This document shows positions 38,403 through 48,761 of a stretch of 64,000 nt of DNA, piece after piece; positions within the stretch are counted from its first letter, which is position 1; each line of letters starts with the position of its first letter. The notes below the pieces were generated by a model that had not been told where the DNA came from, searched no databases, and was given only the letters and a program-made list of their open reading frames with translations. Made by a program: the position numbers and the translations under genes. Source of the stretch: Protea cynaroides (Eukaryota; Streptophyta; Magnoliopsida; Proteales; Proteaceae); NCBI GenBank assembly GCA_028583415.1, contig CM053267.1:28506902-28570901 (forward strand), read 5' to 3'.

Positions 38403-38536
38403 TTGATGATGCAGATACAACCGTAGAAGATTATATAAATGCTTCGATGTATGGACATGTGACGACAATGGACGCTGAAGTTATGATGGAGTCGCATGAC
38501 TCGTCATGCGAGTGCAACTCTTGTGTTTTTTATTAG
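38403..38536 (+). CDS. Conserved LTR micro-ORF, copy 2 (B 5' LTR)
   Basis: After the acceptor GTTTTTAG the frame reads DDADTTVEDYINASMYG and ends HDSSCECNSCVFY-stop, again exactly 43 codons. Compared with copy 1 many differences are at third positions and no indel occurs. A leader-exon ATG at 37,071 would be in phase if spliced directly to this exon, but other LTRs lack that ATG. An ATG at 38,393, just before the acceptor, gives MFLVDD in an unspliced RNA. Function unknown. Confidence 0.5.
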
Positions 38537-38816
38537 AATTTTATTCAATTCATACAGACGATGTAATTGATTAAATATTTTATTTTATGTCTTAGTATCT
38601 TCTGGAGATAATTGAATACTTAATTTATGTTATCATCTTTAGACTCTCAGTTCATTTATATAAGACTTTCGCTATTGTTATTTACTCTGATTATGGTTGT
38701 AGATGTGTATGGTTTAAGCAAATGGACACAGCCTATTTGAGATCCTGGTTGGACCATTGATTTATTAGCGGTTCATCACACCATTCTGAATAGTACGAAA
38801 TTGGGGTGTGACAACT

Positions 38817-38828
38817 TGGTATAAGAGC
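38817..38828 (+). promoter_or_regulatory. Primer-binding site of element B
   Basis: TGGTATAAGAGC, three bases after the LTR, differs by one base from TGGTATCAGAGC, the plant initiator-Met tRNA primer-binding site used by chromoviruses and Copia elements. Confidence 0.8.
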
Positions 38829-39098
38829 TCTCAGGCCCTGTCTATTAAACCAGTATATTTCCATAAAAGTTCGTGAACTGAGTTAGGATAAAATTTAAAA
38901 GCTTTAATAAGAACACACTGTAAGCACCTGTGTTGTTTGAGACAAAAATTAAGAAAGAGAATAATACATATATAAAAAGGAGAAACAAGTTTTATATATA
39001 TCAAATAAAAATCACGTTTATACATATCCAAAGCAGAGTACAATCCACAACCCAGACAGTTACTCTGTAGTACAAAAGAAAAAGATAAAAAGAAAATA

Positions 39099-40408
39099 TC
39101 ATGGAGCTAGAGGTGATGGAGGAGGAGGTGCCTCACGACCTCTGTCATAGTCCTCAGCATACACTCTAGTCAACCAGGCTACCTGAGCCTGGGTCGTCTG
39201 GAGACTAGCTGTCAACTCGACCATCCGCTGATCAGACGCACGCTGAGCATCCAGAAGCTCGCCTACTCTCCTATCTGTCGTGCGCTGAGCATCTAGAAGC
39301 TCTCCCACTCTCATGTCCGTCACGTGCGGAGCCTCCTTGATCTCACGCAGTAATCCCATCATATCATCAGATGGTGGTGTGAAGGACCAGCCATGTGTGA
39401 AGGAGCCCGAGATGGACCAGCTCCAGTAGAATGTGGAGGTGATGGAGGAGGTATAGCGTCTACATCCATATACATGTGATCCTCATCCTCAGCATCACCC
39501 CCATGGACCCCTGCTCCGGCTGCTGCTGCTGCCGCCTCAGCGTCTGCTACCTCTACCCGAGTACGATGACGCACCAGAGCGTTCTTCTCATCATCACTGA
39601 CTTGAGCATCCCGCATATCCATCCTACAGATGGCCTCCCAGTCCAGAACCGATGAGAATGTCTTCTCCTGAATCCTCTCATCCACTAAATCAACGCCTAG
39701 GCGGGTGAGCAGTGTAGTGATCAGACATCCGTAGGGCAGGTTGCCTAGCTGACCAGACAGCGTAGAACGGATCATCGTCCTCAGGATAATGTAAGGTAGG
39801 CAGACAGGCTGCCTAGTGCAAATACAGTAGAGGACATACTGGGTCAACTGGGAGATCCTCTCATAGTGTCCACTCTAGGGTATCAGGTTGTGCTGGATGA
39901 TCTTGCAGTACACCCGAGGCTCTGGACGTAGGTTGATTGCTTTCATCTCCCAGCGATCATCTCTGATAAGCTAACTGTCAATCTCAGCACGCATCTCCAA
40001 GGAAAGGAACTTGGGCTCCCTGGGAGCACAGTACACCAAAGGGCCGTCATTTGATATGCCCAAAAGATCAGCCAACTGCTGGCAGTCAAAGGAAACCTCT
40101 ACCCCTTTCACGTAGCTCGTGATCCTGAGCTCCCTACCCCTCTCTGTGTCATTGCGATCCCCCACTACCCAAAGATTGCAATAGAACTGTCTCACCAAAT
40201 CCAAACGGGTACAAGCGTTATAGGTGATCACAGGGAGCTAGTCCATGTCACCAAATGCCCCCTCCACGTTGAACAAGGCTAGACTAGCCAAGTCCACACA
40301 GCGACCCCCCTCTACTTTCTTACGCTCATAGCGAGCATACTAAGCTTCGGCCTCGTTGGAGTGGAAACGAACTGGGTCATGAGCCCTAGGCACCTTGGTA
40401 CGAGCCAT
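39099..40408 (-). pseudogene. Antisense ORF in element B: plant 'putative transposon protein' domain
   Basis: Reverse strand, start ATG 40,406-40,408 (MARTKVPRAHDPVRFHSNEAEA). The conserved core has FYCNLWVVGDRNDTERGREL, ADLLGISNDGPLVYC and RPVCLPYIILRTMIRSTLSG-like sequence; this domain occurs widely in plant repeat proteins. The C-terminal half is Pro/Ala-rich and then has a repeated RVGELLDAQR coiled-coil motif. Four TAG stops interrupt it, at least three of them in positions explained by CAG to TAG change. A donor-like CAG|GTATG near 40,857 and an acceptor TTGGCAG before the ATG suggest an upstream leader exon and intron. Its function is unknown; it lies between the primer-binding site and gag. 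Confidence 0.7.
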
Positions 40409-40984
40409 ATTATCTGCCAAAACAAAGAAAAATAAATAATAGATCAGTAATGGTGAAAAACCCAAAAATTTTGGCATTATAACGGCATAAATTGGCCAAA
40501 AGCCTCACTTTTCACCCAAAAACTTGGGCAAGAGGACTTACATAGGTTCTAAATCATCCTGCAAAGCTCATACAGTTGGAAATTTAATTTAGAAAGATTG
40601 AATTTGAAGAAATTTCAATAAATTTGAAAAATCTCAAAAATTAGGTCAAAAATGGAAAATTTCATGTTTCTCAATAACCAACCGATGAAACTCGAATATT
40701 TTTGAGAGCTTTCGTCCATTGGGTGACCAATAGCAAAAGCCCCCAATAAAAATTAAATTTTTACTGTTAGAAAAAGTTTAATTTGAAGAAAACGATGTAA
40801 ATGGACAAAAACCTAGTTTAGAAAGCTTTAAAAATGTGAAACAGTAGAGAGCATACCTGAAGAGAAGGAGCGGTAGTCGCGAACGGAAGATATGATCACC
40901 AAACATTAGGGGTCGATACCGTAGCAACTCAGGGAACCGGGTTGAGTTGGAAGGAAGGAGAAAGAATGGGAAATGAATCCAAAA

Positions 40985-41235
40985 TCGGGTTTAAAAACCT
41001 AATTCTGGATCGTAAGGTCGCACAATTCGACCAAAAATATGCGACCCTACGCCGTACCCTACTATCGACCCTAGCCTCTCGGTGATCTGATAGAGAACCA
41101 GGGGTCGGACCTAGGGTCGGACATATACCGACCCTACCATCGACCCTAGGCTCTCGGTAAGCTGACAGGGTTTATTATGGTCGCATATCCTAGGGTCGCA
41201 TAAGGACCGACCCTACCATCGACCCTATGATGGAA
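40985..41235. promoter_or_regulatory. CGACCCTA motif cluster upstream of the antisense ORF in B
   Basis: About ten CGACCCTA/TAGGGTCG words in 250 bases, outside the LTR but placed 5' of the antisense ORF. This is the same motif as in the B LTR promoter region. A TTTAAA box on the reverse strand lies just downstream near 40,992. Confidence 0.6.
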
Positions 41236-41381
41236 AATACAAATACAGTATTTTGTCAGAATGATCTGAAAATTTTGAAATTTATATTGATTAGTTGGAT
41301 TTTTGACTTGAGAACAACTTATATTGATTGCCTCACATGTGCTATGATTGTTTACAGACACTACCACCATCAGAACAGGAA

Positions 41382-42658
41382 ATGACTGGGCGAAGAGTGA
41401 CTAGACGAAGCCGTAACCCAATTCCACCATCACCACCTGTGGTGGAAGACAACCATGTAAATCCTGAAGCATAGGAGAATCTGAATACGGCACCACCAGT
41501 AGCTAGTGGCCAGACAAATCCTACAAACTTGCCAGCCCTACCTACGGATTTGGCTACAGTCGTAATGAACTTGGCATAACAACTGTAGCAAATACAGCAG
41601 GTGCAAGTCAATATGCAAGCTGCTATAGGGATGGCTTTTCCAGCTGCCCATACAACACCTATGCCAGCAGGGTAGGCCAACACAGTACCGGGGGAAGTAA
41701 CACGGTACCCCATGCACCTCAAACACCAATCATGCAGGCCCAAGTACAGAATCCTGAGGTAGCTCAAGGCAGTTACCAGTATCAACCACCTATGTATGGG
41801 GCCTATGCTCCGTATCAGCTGGACCACTCCCGACTGATCTAGCATTTTCTGAAGATGAAGCCCAAAGAATATAATGGTAAGCCAACAGATCCTTTGTGGC
41901 CAGCACACTGGATTGATGAAATTGAAATTCTTTTTATGATGATGACGGTAAATGAGGAGGAGAAAGTACTGTGTGCAACCTATATGCTGAAAGGTGATGC
42001 ACACCATTGGTGGAAGTCCTCTCGGACTTATTTGTTAACTAAGCACGCCCAATTGACCTGGGCTATATATAAAGAGGCATTCTTTGAGAAGTATTTCCCT
42101 AGAAGTTTTAGAGATTCTATAGAGAGAGAGTTTCTGAGTTTATATCAGGGGCAAATGACCGTGGATGCATACCAACAGCGTTATGAGGAGCTATTTTTCT
42201 TTGCACACGCTAGCATGCAAGAGGAAAATATTAAGACCCAAAGGTTCATCATGGGACTCAGGGGGAGCATCAATGAGCATGTTCTGGGCTTGGAAAAGAA
42301 AGTTTACAACGAAGCCATACAGGTTGCTCGAGTAATAGAGTCGAGCCAGAAGGAGATCTACTTTGCTCAAAATAGGGGTATTAAAAGGCCAAATGGAAAT
42401 TCATACAACGGAGGGAATATAAGGACATTCAAACCCTTCTGTACTCAAGGCTTTAATGCTGCAGCCGAGACTACTCCAGCAGCTCAACCGCAACAAAAGC
42501 AAAATAATGAAGGAGTAAAATGCTATAACTACAATCAAGTGGGATATTATTCCAGAGAATGTCCTAAGCCCAGGAAGCAACTACAGCAAGGAAAGGTTTA
42601 TGCTGTTACATCTGAGGATGCTGCCGCATCGCCTGATGTGGTCACAGGTATGACCTGA
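41382..42658 (+). pseudogene. Broken gag of element B
   Basis: Starts MTGRRVTRRSRNP at 41,382. The N-terminal part has several stops (near 41,473, 41,576, 41,585 and 41,671) that fit CAG/CAA to TAG/TAA changes. From 41,855 it is open: PKEYNGKPTDPLWPAHWIDE, an intact gag domain with FFEKYFPRSFRDS, and a zinc knuckle near 42,520. There CYNYNQVGYYSREC replaces the usual C-x2-C-x4-H-x4-C, losing one Cys and the His. Confidence 0.85.
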
Positions 42659-42689
42659 ATCTTTCATTTTGTGTTACATTGTGTGAGCA

Positions 42690-43236
42690 TGTAGACTAAA
42701 TTAAAACAAATCACAGGTATCGTACCTATTAATGGCATACCCGCTAGAGTTTTGATTCTGGAGCTACTCATTCTTTTATATCTGTGTCATTTGGATAAAA
42801 GCTGAATCTACCCCTCAAATCTTTAGACTACAAACTGCTTATACGATCACCTATGGAATTAGAAGTGGAATTAGAAAAGGGTTATGAACCATGTCCAGTT
42901 CTTATTGATGAGAAGACTTTGGATGCAACCTTGATTCAACTTGAGATGGCAGACTTTGACGTCATCTTGGAAATGAACTGGTTAGCTCGGCATTCTGCAA
43001 ACCTATTATGTGCAGAAAAGAAGCTGACATTTAAAGACAAGGAAGGAGCGGAGTTTAGTTTTGCGGGAACCAAACTTAGGAAATGCCTCGAGAAAGGAGG
43101 AGTTGGGTATTTAGTATCAGTGGTCGACCTCACCAAGGAAGCACCACGAATGGAGGATATTGATATTGTGCGTGACTTTTCAGATGTATTTCCTGAAGAA
43201 CTACCAGGACTACCACCCCACCCGATCGAGCGATAG
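42690..43236 (+). pseudogene. Broken protease region of element B
   Basis: The active-site region near 42,745-42,785 is damaged (SGATHSF recognisable only after a frame change, and a stop follows). The remainder LEVELEKGYEPCPVLIDEKT to VFPEELPGLPPHPIER is open but ends at a stop at 43,234, where reverse transcriptase should continue in frame. Confidence 0.75.
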
Positions 43237-44515
43237 AGTTCGTTATAGACCTGATACCCGAAGCTGCACCAGTATCTAAAGCACCTTATAGAATGACTCC
43301 TACTGAATTGAAGGAATTAAAAGTACAGTTACATGAATTACTGGATAAGGGTTACATCAGACCTAGCATATCACCATGGGGAGCGCCAGTATTATTTGTA
43401 AAGAAGAAGGATGGTAGTGTTCGACTGTGTATAGACTACCGGGAACTGAATAAGCTGACAATCAAGAATCGGTACCCATTGCCTCGGATCGATGACTTGT
43501 TCGATCAGTTGCAAGGTGCCAAGGTGTTCTCCAAGATCGATCTTAGGTTAGGATACTATCAGTTGAAGATTAAGGACGGTGATATTCCAAAGACAGCATT
43601 CAGAATAAGATATGGACATTATGAATTTTTAGTCATGTCTTTTGGATTGATTAACGCACCCGCAACCTTTATGGAACTCATGAATTGGGTATTCCATGAT
43701 ATGTTGGATACGTCAGTCATTGTATTTATTGATGATATATTGGTCTACTCCAAGGACAAGGAAACTCATGTCATGAATCTAAGAGCCGCTCTACAGCGAT
43801 TAAGGAAAGAGAAGCTTTACGTTAAATTTATAAAGTGTGAGTTTTGGTTAAAGGAGGTCGCTTTCTTAGGCCATGTTGTATCCGCTGAAGGAATTAAAGT
43901 GGATCCTAGCAAGATTGAAGCCATTGTGAAGTGGGAAGCACCAAAGAGCATTGCAGAAATTAGAAGTTTCCTAGGTCTAGCTGGGTATTATCGACGATTC
44001 GTGGAAGACTATTCCAGAATTTCCGTACCTCTCACCAGTTTGACTAAGAAGGGCAAAAAGTTTGTTTGGACTGATAAATGTGAGAAGAGTTTCCAAACAT
44101 TGAAGGCTAGATTGATATCTGCTCCGATCTTGACTATTCCTATTCCAGGACAATCATTTATCTTGTATACTAATGCGTCGGGCTTGGGTTTAGGATGTGT
44201 ACTTATATGCAAGGAGAATAAGTAATTGCGTATGCCTCAAGACAACTGAAGACACATGAGAAGAACTATCCCACTCATGACTTGGAATTAGCGGCAGTAG
44301 TACATGCTGTCAAGATATGGAGACATTACTTGTACGGAGAGAAATTTCAGATTAAATCAGATCATAAGAGTCTTACTTGTCTTTTTAATTAGAAGGAGTT
44401 GAACATGAGACAAAGAAGATTGCTGAAATTATTGAAAGATTATGATTGTGATATCCAGTATCATCCAGGAAAGGCTAATGTAGTTGCTGATGCGCTAAGT
44501 AGAAAAAACAATGAT
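43237..44515 (+). pseudogene. Reverse transcriptase and RNase H of element B
   Basis: The largest intact part of pol. RT motifs: LLDKGYIRPSISPWGAPV, VRLCIDYRELNKLTIKNRY, FSKIDLRLGYYQLKI, VMSFGLINAPATF and the FIDD catalytic box at about 43,725, followed by SKIEAIVKWEAPKS. A frameshift at about 44,220 separates the RNase H core (VIAYASRQLKTHEKNYPTHD, SDHKSL). A stop lies at 44,390, followed by NVVADALSRKN near 44,480. Confidence 0.88.
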
Positions 44516-44729
44516 AAAATCTCAAGGAGAGGTTAACACAACTGCAGCAATGTATACTACAGAAAAAGTGTTCAATCATGGTAATGAGCAGTTCATAATA
44601 GATGCACCGGGTGAATCAACCAACCAAGGGTTTATTCATCGGTTTTCAAATATGTTCGCAACGTTGAAGATTGCACCTGATATAATTGATGAACTGAAAA
44701 CAACTATTAAATCGTATCCTTATCTGAGG

Positions 44730-46117
44730 ACGGTATAAGAAGACATCAAAAAAGGTAGGACTATTCCTGAGTTCACCTTAGACGACTAAAAGGTACTGAA
44801 GTACAAAGGAAGAGTATGTGTTTCTGAAACAGAAAATGTGGACATTAGACACCGACTAATGAAGGAAGCTCACACCACCGTCTATTCGGTACACCCTGGA
44901 AGTACAAAAAAGTATCATGATTTGAAGAAATTATATTGGTGGAGAGGAATGAAAGCAGATGTAGCTAAATTCGTATCTCAATACCTAAATTGTTAGAGGG
45001 TGAAGGCTGAACGACAAAGACCTGCAGGACTGTTGCAGCTGCTGCCAGAACCAGCATGGAAATGGGACTGCATCACTATGGACTTCGTCACCGGGTTACC
45101 ATTGACTCCTCGAGTAGTTGACGCGGTCTGGGTGATTGTAGATCGTCTAACTAAGACAGCTTACTTTATAGCTATACGATCACAGTATACCCTAGAGAGG
45201 TTAGCCAAGTTATATATGGATAACATTGTCAGATTACATGGTGTACCTGAAAGAATTGTGTCCGATAGAGACCCACGCTTTACCTCAAAGTTTTGGAAAG
45301 GATTGCAAAAGATTAGGGGTACGACGTTGAAGTTCAGTACGATATTCCATCCTCAGACAGACGGACAGTCGAAGCGTACCATTTAAGACATGCTTTGAGC
45401 CTGTGTAATTGATTTTAAATGATCATGGGATGAGAAACTACCATTGATCGAGTTTGCCTATAACAACAGCTCAAGCGACTATACAGATGTCACCCTATGA
45501 AGCACTGTATGGAAGGAATTGTCGAACTCCTCTGTTTTGGAATGAAGTTAGAGAACGTAGCATCGTTGGACCAGAATTTGTCGAAGAGACGCATTATCAA
45601 GGAAAGAGTTAGAACGGCTCAGAATTGTCAGAAATAGTATGCAGATACTCGACGCCGAGACTTTGAATTTGTCGTAGGTGATAAGGTATTCTTGAAAGTA
45701 TCACCTAGGCGAGGTTTAAAATGATTCGAACAGAAAGGGAAGCTATGTCCGAGATATGTCAGGCCATATGAGATTCTAGCTAAACGTGGAAAAGTGGCTT
45801 ATCAGTTAGCACTATCACCATCTATGTCAAGTGTGCATGATGTATTTCATATCTCATTATTAAAGAAGTACGTCAGAGATCCAATGCACGTTTTGACAGT
45901 AGATCCACCAGATCTAACTGATAATTTGACATTCGAAGTAGCACCAACTAAAATCACTAGCCGAAAGATTCAACGACTACGCAACCGTGACATCTACTAT
46001 GTTAAGGTCATCTGGAGAAGCCGAGATATAGAAGAGATCACATGGGAAGAAGATAATGCTATGCGAAAGCAATATCCTCACCTTTTCGACTCAGAAGGTA
46101 TGTACGAATTTCGATGA
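44730..46117 (+). pseudogene. Broken integrase of element B with chromodomain-like tail
   Basis: Remnants of the zinc-binding domain lie near 44,870-45,000. The catalytic core reads WDCITMDFVTGLPLTPR, RIVSDRDPRFTSKFWKGL and HPQTDGQSKRTI, then breaks at 45,385. The C-terminus VHDVFHISLLKKYVRDPMH to YVKVIWRSRDIEEITWEED resembles the Tekay chromodomain-type tail. Several frameshifts occur at 45,385-45,790. Confidence 0.85.
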
Positions 46118-46130
46118 TGAAATTTTGAAT

Positions 46131-46143
46131 AAGAAGGGGGGAG
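46131..46143 (+). promoter_or_regulatory. Polypurine tract of element B
   Basis: AAGAAGGGGGGAG immediately before the 3' LTR start at 46,145; the standard position for plus-strand priming. Confidence 0.8.
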
Positions 46144-46144
46144 T

Positions 46145-47824
46145 TGTAAGACCCGTATCGAACTAACCGGTCTTACCACCTTGTACCAGGTCTACCCATC
46201 ATGGTCGAGTCAAGTGGACCAAGTGCGTGAAGAAAATCACAAGACCAGGTATGAGTCTGACCCAAAAACAGTAAATATGAGGGTAGGGTCGCATACCTAA
46301 ACAGGTAGAGTCGACCCCACCTCAACAGAAGTCCAACCTATGATTTTCTAGTCGTAGGGTCGCATGACTAGAAAAACGTAGGGTCGACGGATCCTGCGAC
46401 CCTACGTCCGACCCTACGATGACAGACAGAAACCGTAAATTAAGAAACTTTCCTAATTCTAAGGGGTTCTTTCCTAAACTCAATTGGATTTATTTTGGAG
46501 GGTTTTTCTCTATAAATAGGACATCCCTTAGCTTCTTTCACTTCTTTTGGAACCCTAATTGAAAGTGAGAAAAGAGAAAGAGAAGGAAAAGAAGAAGAGA
46601 AGGAAAATTGAAGAAAAGACTAAGGAAGAGGAAGAAGTTCAGAGAAACCTCTGAATCTCAGTCAACTTCAGGTATGAATCTAAGTCCCTTCATAAATTAA
46701 GAGCCTAGAGTAGATTATGAAGAAGTTAGGATTAAGAAACCCAAATCATCCATCCATGGATGAGTTCCAAAGGAATCCATGGAAGTAATCATCATAGGCA
46801 ATGAAAAGTGTGTAAAAATCATAGTTATGAACCATAAAACAATCTTAGAATGGACCTACGAGACCACAGGATCGATCACATGCCCTCGGGAAGTCCCAGG
46901 GAGGGTGTGGTCGCACGTAGGGTCGATTGATAACCGACCCCACGTCCGACCCTACACCCTAGGGTCGATTGGTAACCGACCCTAGGTGCTGCCCTACCTG
47001 CGACCCTACGATTTCAGCTAGTCTAAATTTGTTGGAATTAATTCTAATTAAAATCTATCGACTTGTTAGGTCTTTCTAGTGATTTAAAGGTGATTCATAA
47101 AGCTTGAACGAGGATTTACACTGAATCAAAGGTGAGGGAACAAGACCTAAACTAATTGGCCAATAATAAACTATTTTCGTTTATTGAGTCCAATACCATG
47201 AATGATTCTATACTTGTATGATTGTAATGTGCATATCACATGTCATCCAATATTCCTGTTATTACTGTTCATGCATATTTAATTTTCGTTTATTATAATA
47301 TGATGTTGATGATGATGCTAGGAATAGGCATGTGAATGTATGTGTGTGGTTAGTGTACTTGATGCGAGTGGAGCATCAGGGGGAGGACATGACACTATGG
47401 TTCATCCTGGTCACCAGACTCTAGCTCTATCTCTACTCAAGTCTTGTCCACTAACATCATCGTATCGTCATTACCTTAGCAGAACTATTATGTCATAGGG
47501 CAAGAGGGGAGGTGGTCTCGGACCGTGTAGTCTCTGACTCTGCCAAGGGGCCTTAGCTCTATCTCTATGGACGTATTGAGAGATGCTGGGGTGAGGCCTT
47601 GGATACATTGTTTGACATTAGGATTGGTTAGTTGCGAGCCCAGTTTGCAAGCCCTCGCCAACATGGGCTTACGTATTGGTATGGATAGAGCATCAGGGGA
47701 AGTGTGATGCGGTGTGGTCCTAAGCACTTTAGCTCTATCTCTATTCCATGGTGGGGTGGATGTGGACGACAATAGTGTTTGATCCATTGGGTGGGCTTAC
47801 ACAACCTGTGTATGGAGGCGAGGC
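46145..47824 (+). repeat. 3' LTR of element B, truncated
   Basis: Matches the 5' LTR from TGTAAGACCCG to GAGGCGAGGC, then stops. The missing ~0.55 kb contains the 43-codon ORF and the LTR end. GGGTCGA clusters lie at 46,280-46,420 and 46,915-47,010, and a TATA box CTATAAATAGG at about 46,511. The leader exon lacks the ATG seen at 37,071. Confidence 0.9.
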
Positions 47825-47829
47825 ATAGG

Positions 47830-48678
47830 CCGTTATGGAAAGGATTGTAGAAAGCTATGGGAACTAAGTTGAAGTTCAGTACAGCTTTTCACCCTCAGAC
47901 AGACGGACAGTCAGAGCGAACTATTCAAATTTTGGAAGATATGCTCCGAGCTTGTGCATTAGATTTCAAAGGAGCTTGGGATGAGAAGCTATCACTTATC
48001 GAGTTCGCTTACAACAACAGCTATCAGGCTATTCAGATGGCCCCATATGAAGCTCTCTATGGAAAGAAGTGTCGTACACCTCTGTTATGGAATGAAGTGG
48101 GGGAACGAAGAATTATAGGACCGGAGTTTGTTGAAGAAACTTGCCGAGTGATTGATCAAATCAAAGAAAGAGTAAAGACAGCTCAAGTTCGACAGAAGCA
48201 TTATGCGGATAATCGACGTCGAGATCTAGAGTTTGCAGTGGGTGACAAAGTATTCTTGAAGGTGTCACCGGTGCGAGGTCTAAAACGGTTTGGTAAAAAG
48301 GGGAAGCTATGCCCAAGGTATGTGGGACCATATGAGATATTGAATTGACATGGTAATGTAGCATATCAATTGGCTCTACCACCATTTATGTCTAGCGTTC
48401 ATAATGTGTTCCATGTATCATTACTGAAGAAGTATGTCAGAGATCCATCGCATATCTTGATCGCTGATCCTCCAGACTTGACTGAAGACTTAACTTTCGA
48501 AGTGGTGCCTGTAATGCTCTCAAGTCGAAAAGTTCAGCAACTTCGAACCAAGGATATCCACTATGTGAAGGTGCATTGGAGAAGCCAAAATGTGGAGGAA
48601 ATTACTTGGGAAGAAGAGAGCGCGATGAGGAAGGAGTACCCTAACCTTTTTTACGATCAATGTACTTTCAAATTTTGA
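47830..48678 (+). pseudogene. Integrase C-terminal fragment of element D
   Basis: Open from about 47,857 (MGTKLKFSTAFHPQTDGQSE) to a stop in YEILN-stop at 48,347, then LALPPFMSSVHNVFHVSLLK to a final stop at 48,676. It includes the core end (EFAYNNSYQ-AIQMAPYEALYGKK), the GPY/F motif and a chromodomain-like tail. It is similar to but clearly diverged from B's integrase, so it belongs to a different element. Two PPT-like blocks with TTTCTTTTAAGGGTGG follow at 48,687-48,715 and 48,738-48,760. Confidence 0.85.
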
Positions 48679-48761
48679 GGCCGAAATTTCTTTTAAGGGT
48701 GGGGAGTTGTAGAACCTACATGTAAATTTCGGGACGAAATTTCTTTTAAGGGTGGTGGAGT

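Larger units (their letters stand above)
36578..38813 (+). repeat. 5' LTR of element B
   Basis: 2,236 bp, TGTAAGACTCG to GGGGTGTGACA. Contains GGGTCGA clusters (36,715-36,862 and 37,346-37,445) and a TATA box TCTATAAATA at 36,941-36,950. The leader exon ends at donor CAG|GTATGA (37,103/37,104), a short middle exon ends at AAAG|GTGAAG (37,563/37,564), and a third exon starts at 38,403. Three AGCTCTATCTCTAT repeats lie at about 37,855, 37,988 and 38,163. Confidence 0.92.
36578..47824 (+). mobile_element. Element B: Tekay-like chromovirus with an internal antisense gene, 3' LTR truncated
   Basis: 5' LTR 36,578-38,813, primer-binding site, antisense ORF, gag, protease, reverse transcriptase, RNase H, integrase, polypurine tract and 3' LTR 46,145-47,824. 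The 3' LTR lacks its last ~0.55 kb because a deletion joined it to the integrase of element D. The two LTRs are closely similar where both exist. Pol motifs (GAPVLFVKKKDGSVRLCIDY, LVYSKDKETH) and a chromodomain-like C-terminus place it near Tekay/Del. Stops and frameshifts inactivate gag and pol. Confidence 0.88.

Noticed and set aside
37071..38536. Spliced 57-codon ORF beginning MRKFRETSES in the B leader exon
   Set aside because: It is in phase with the micro-ORF in the B 5' LTR only; the ATG is absent in the B 3' LTR, the solo LTR and the D LTR, and the middle exon would be skipped.
41342..42007. 221-codon reverse ORF
   Set aside because: It lies opposite the gag gene of element B, which has recognisable domain homology on the forward strand.
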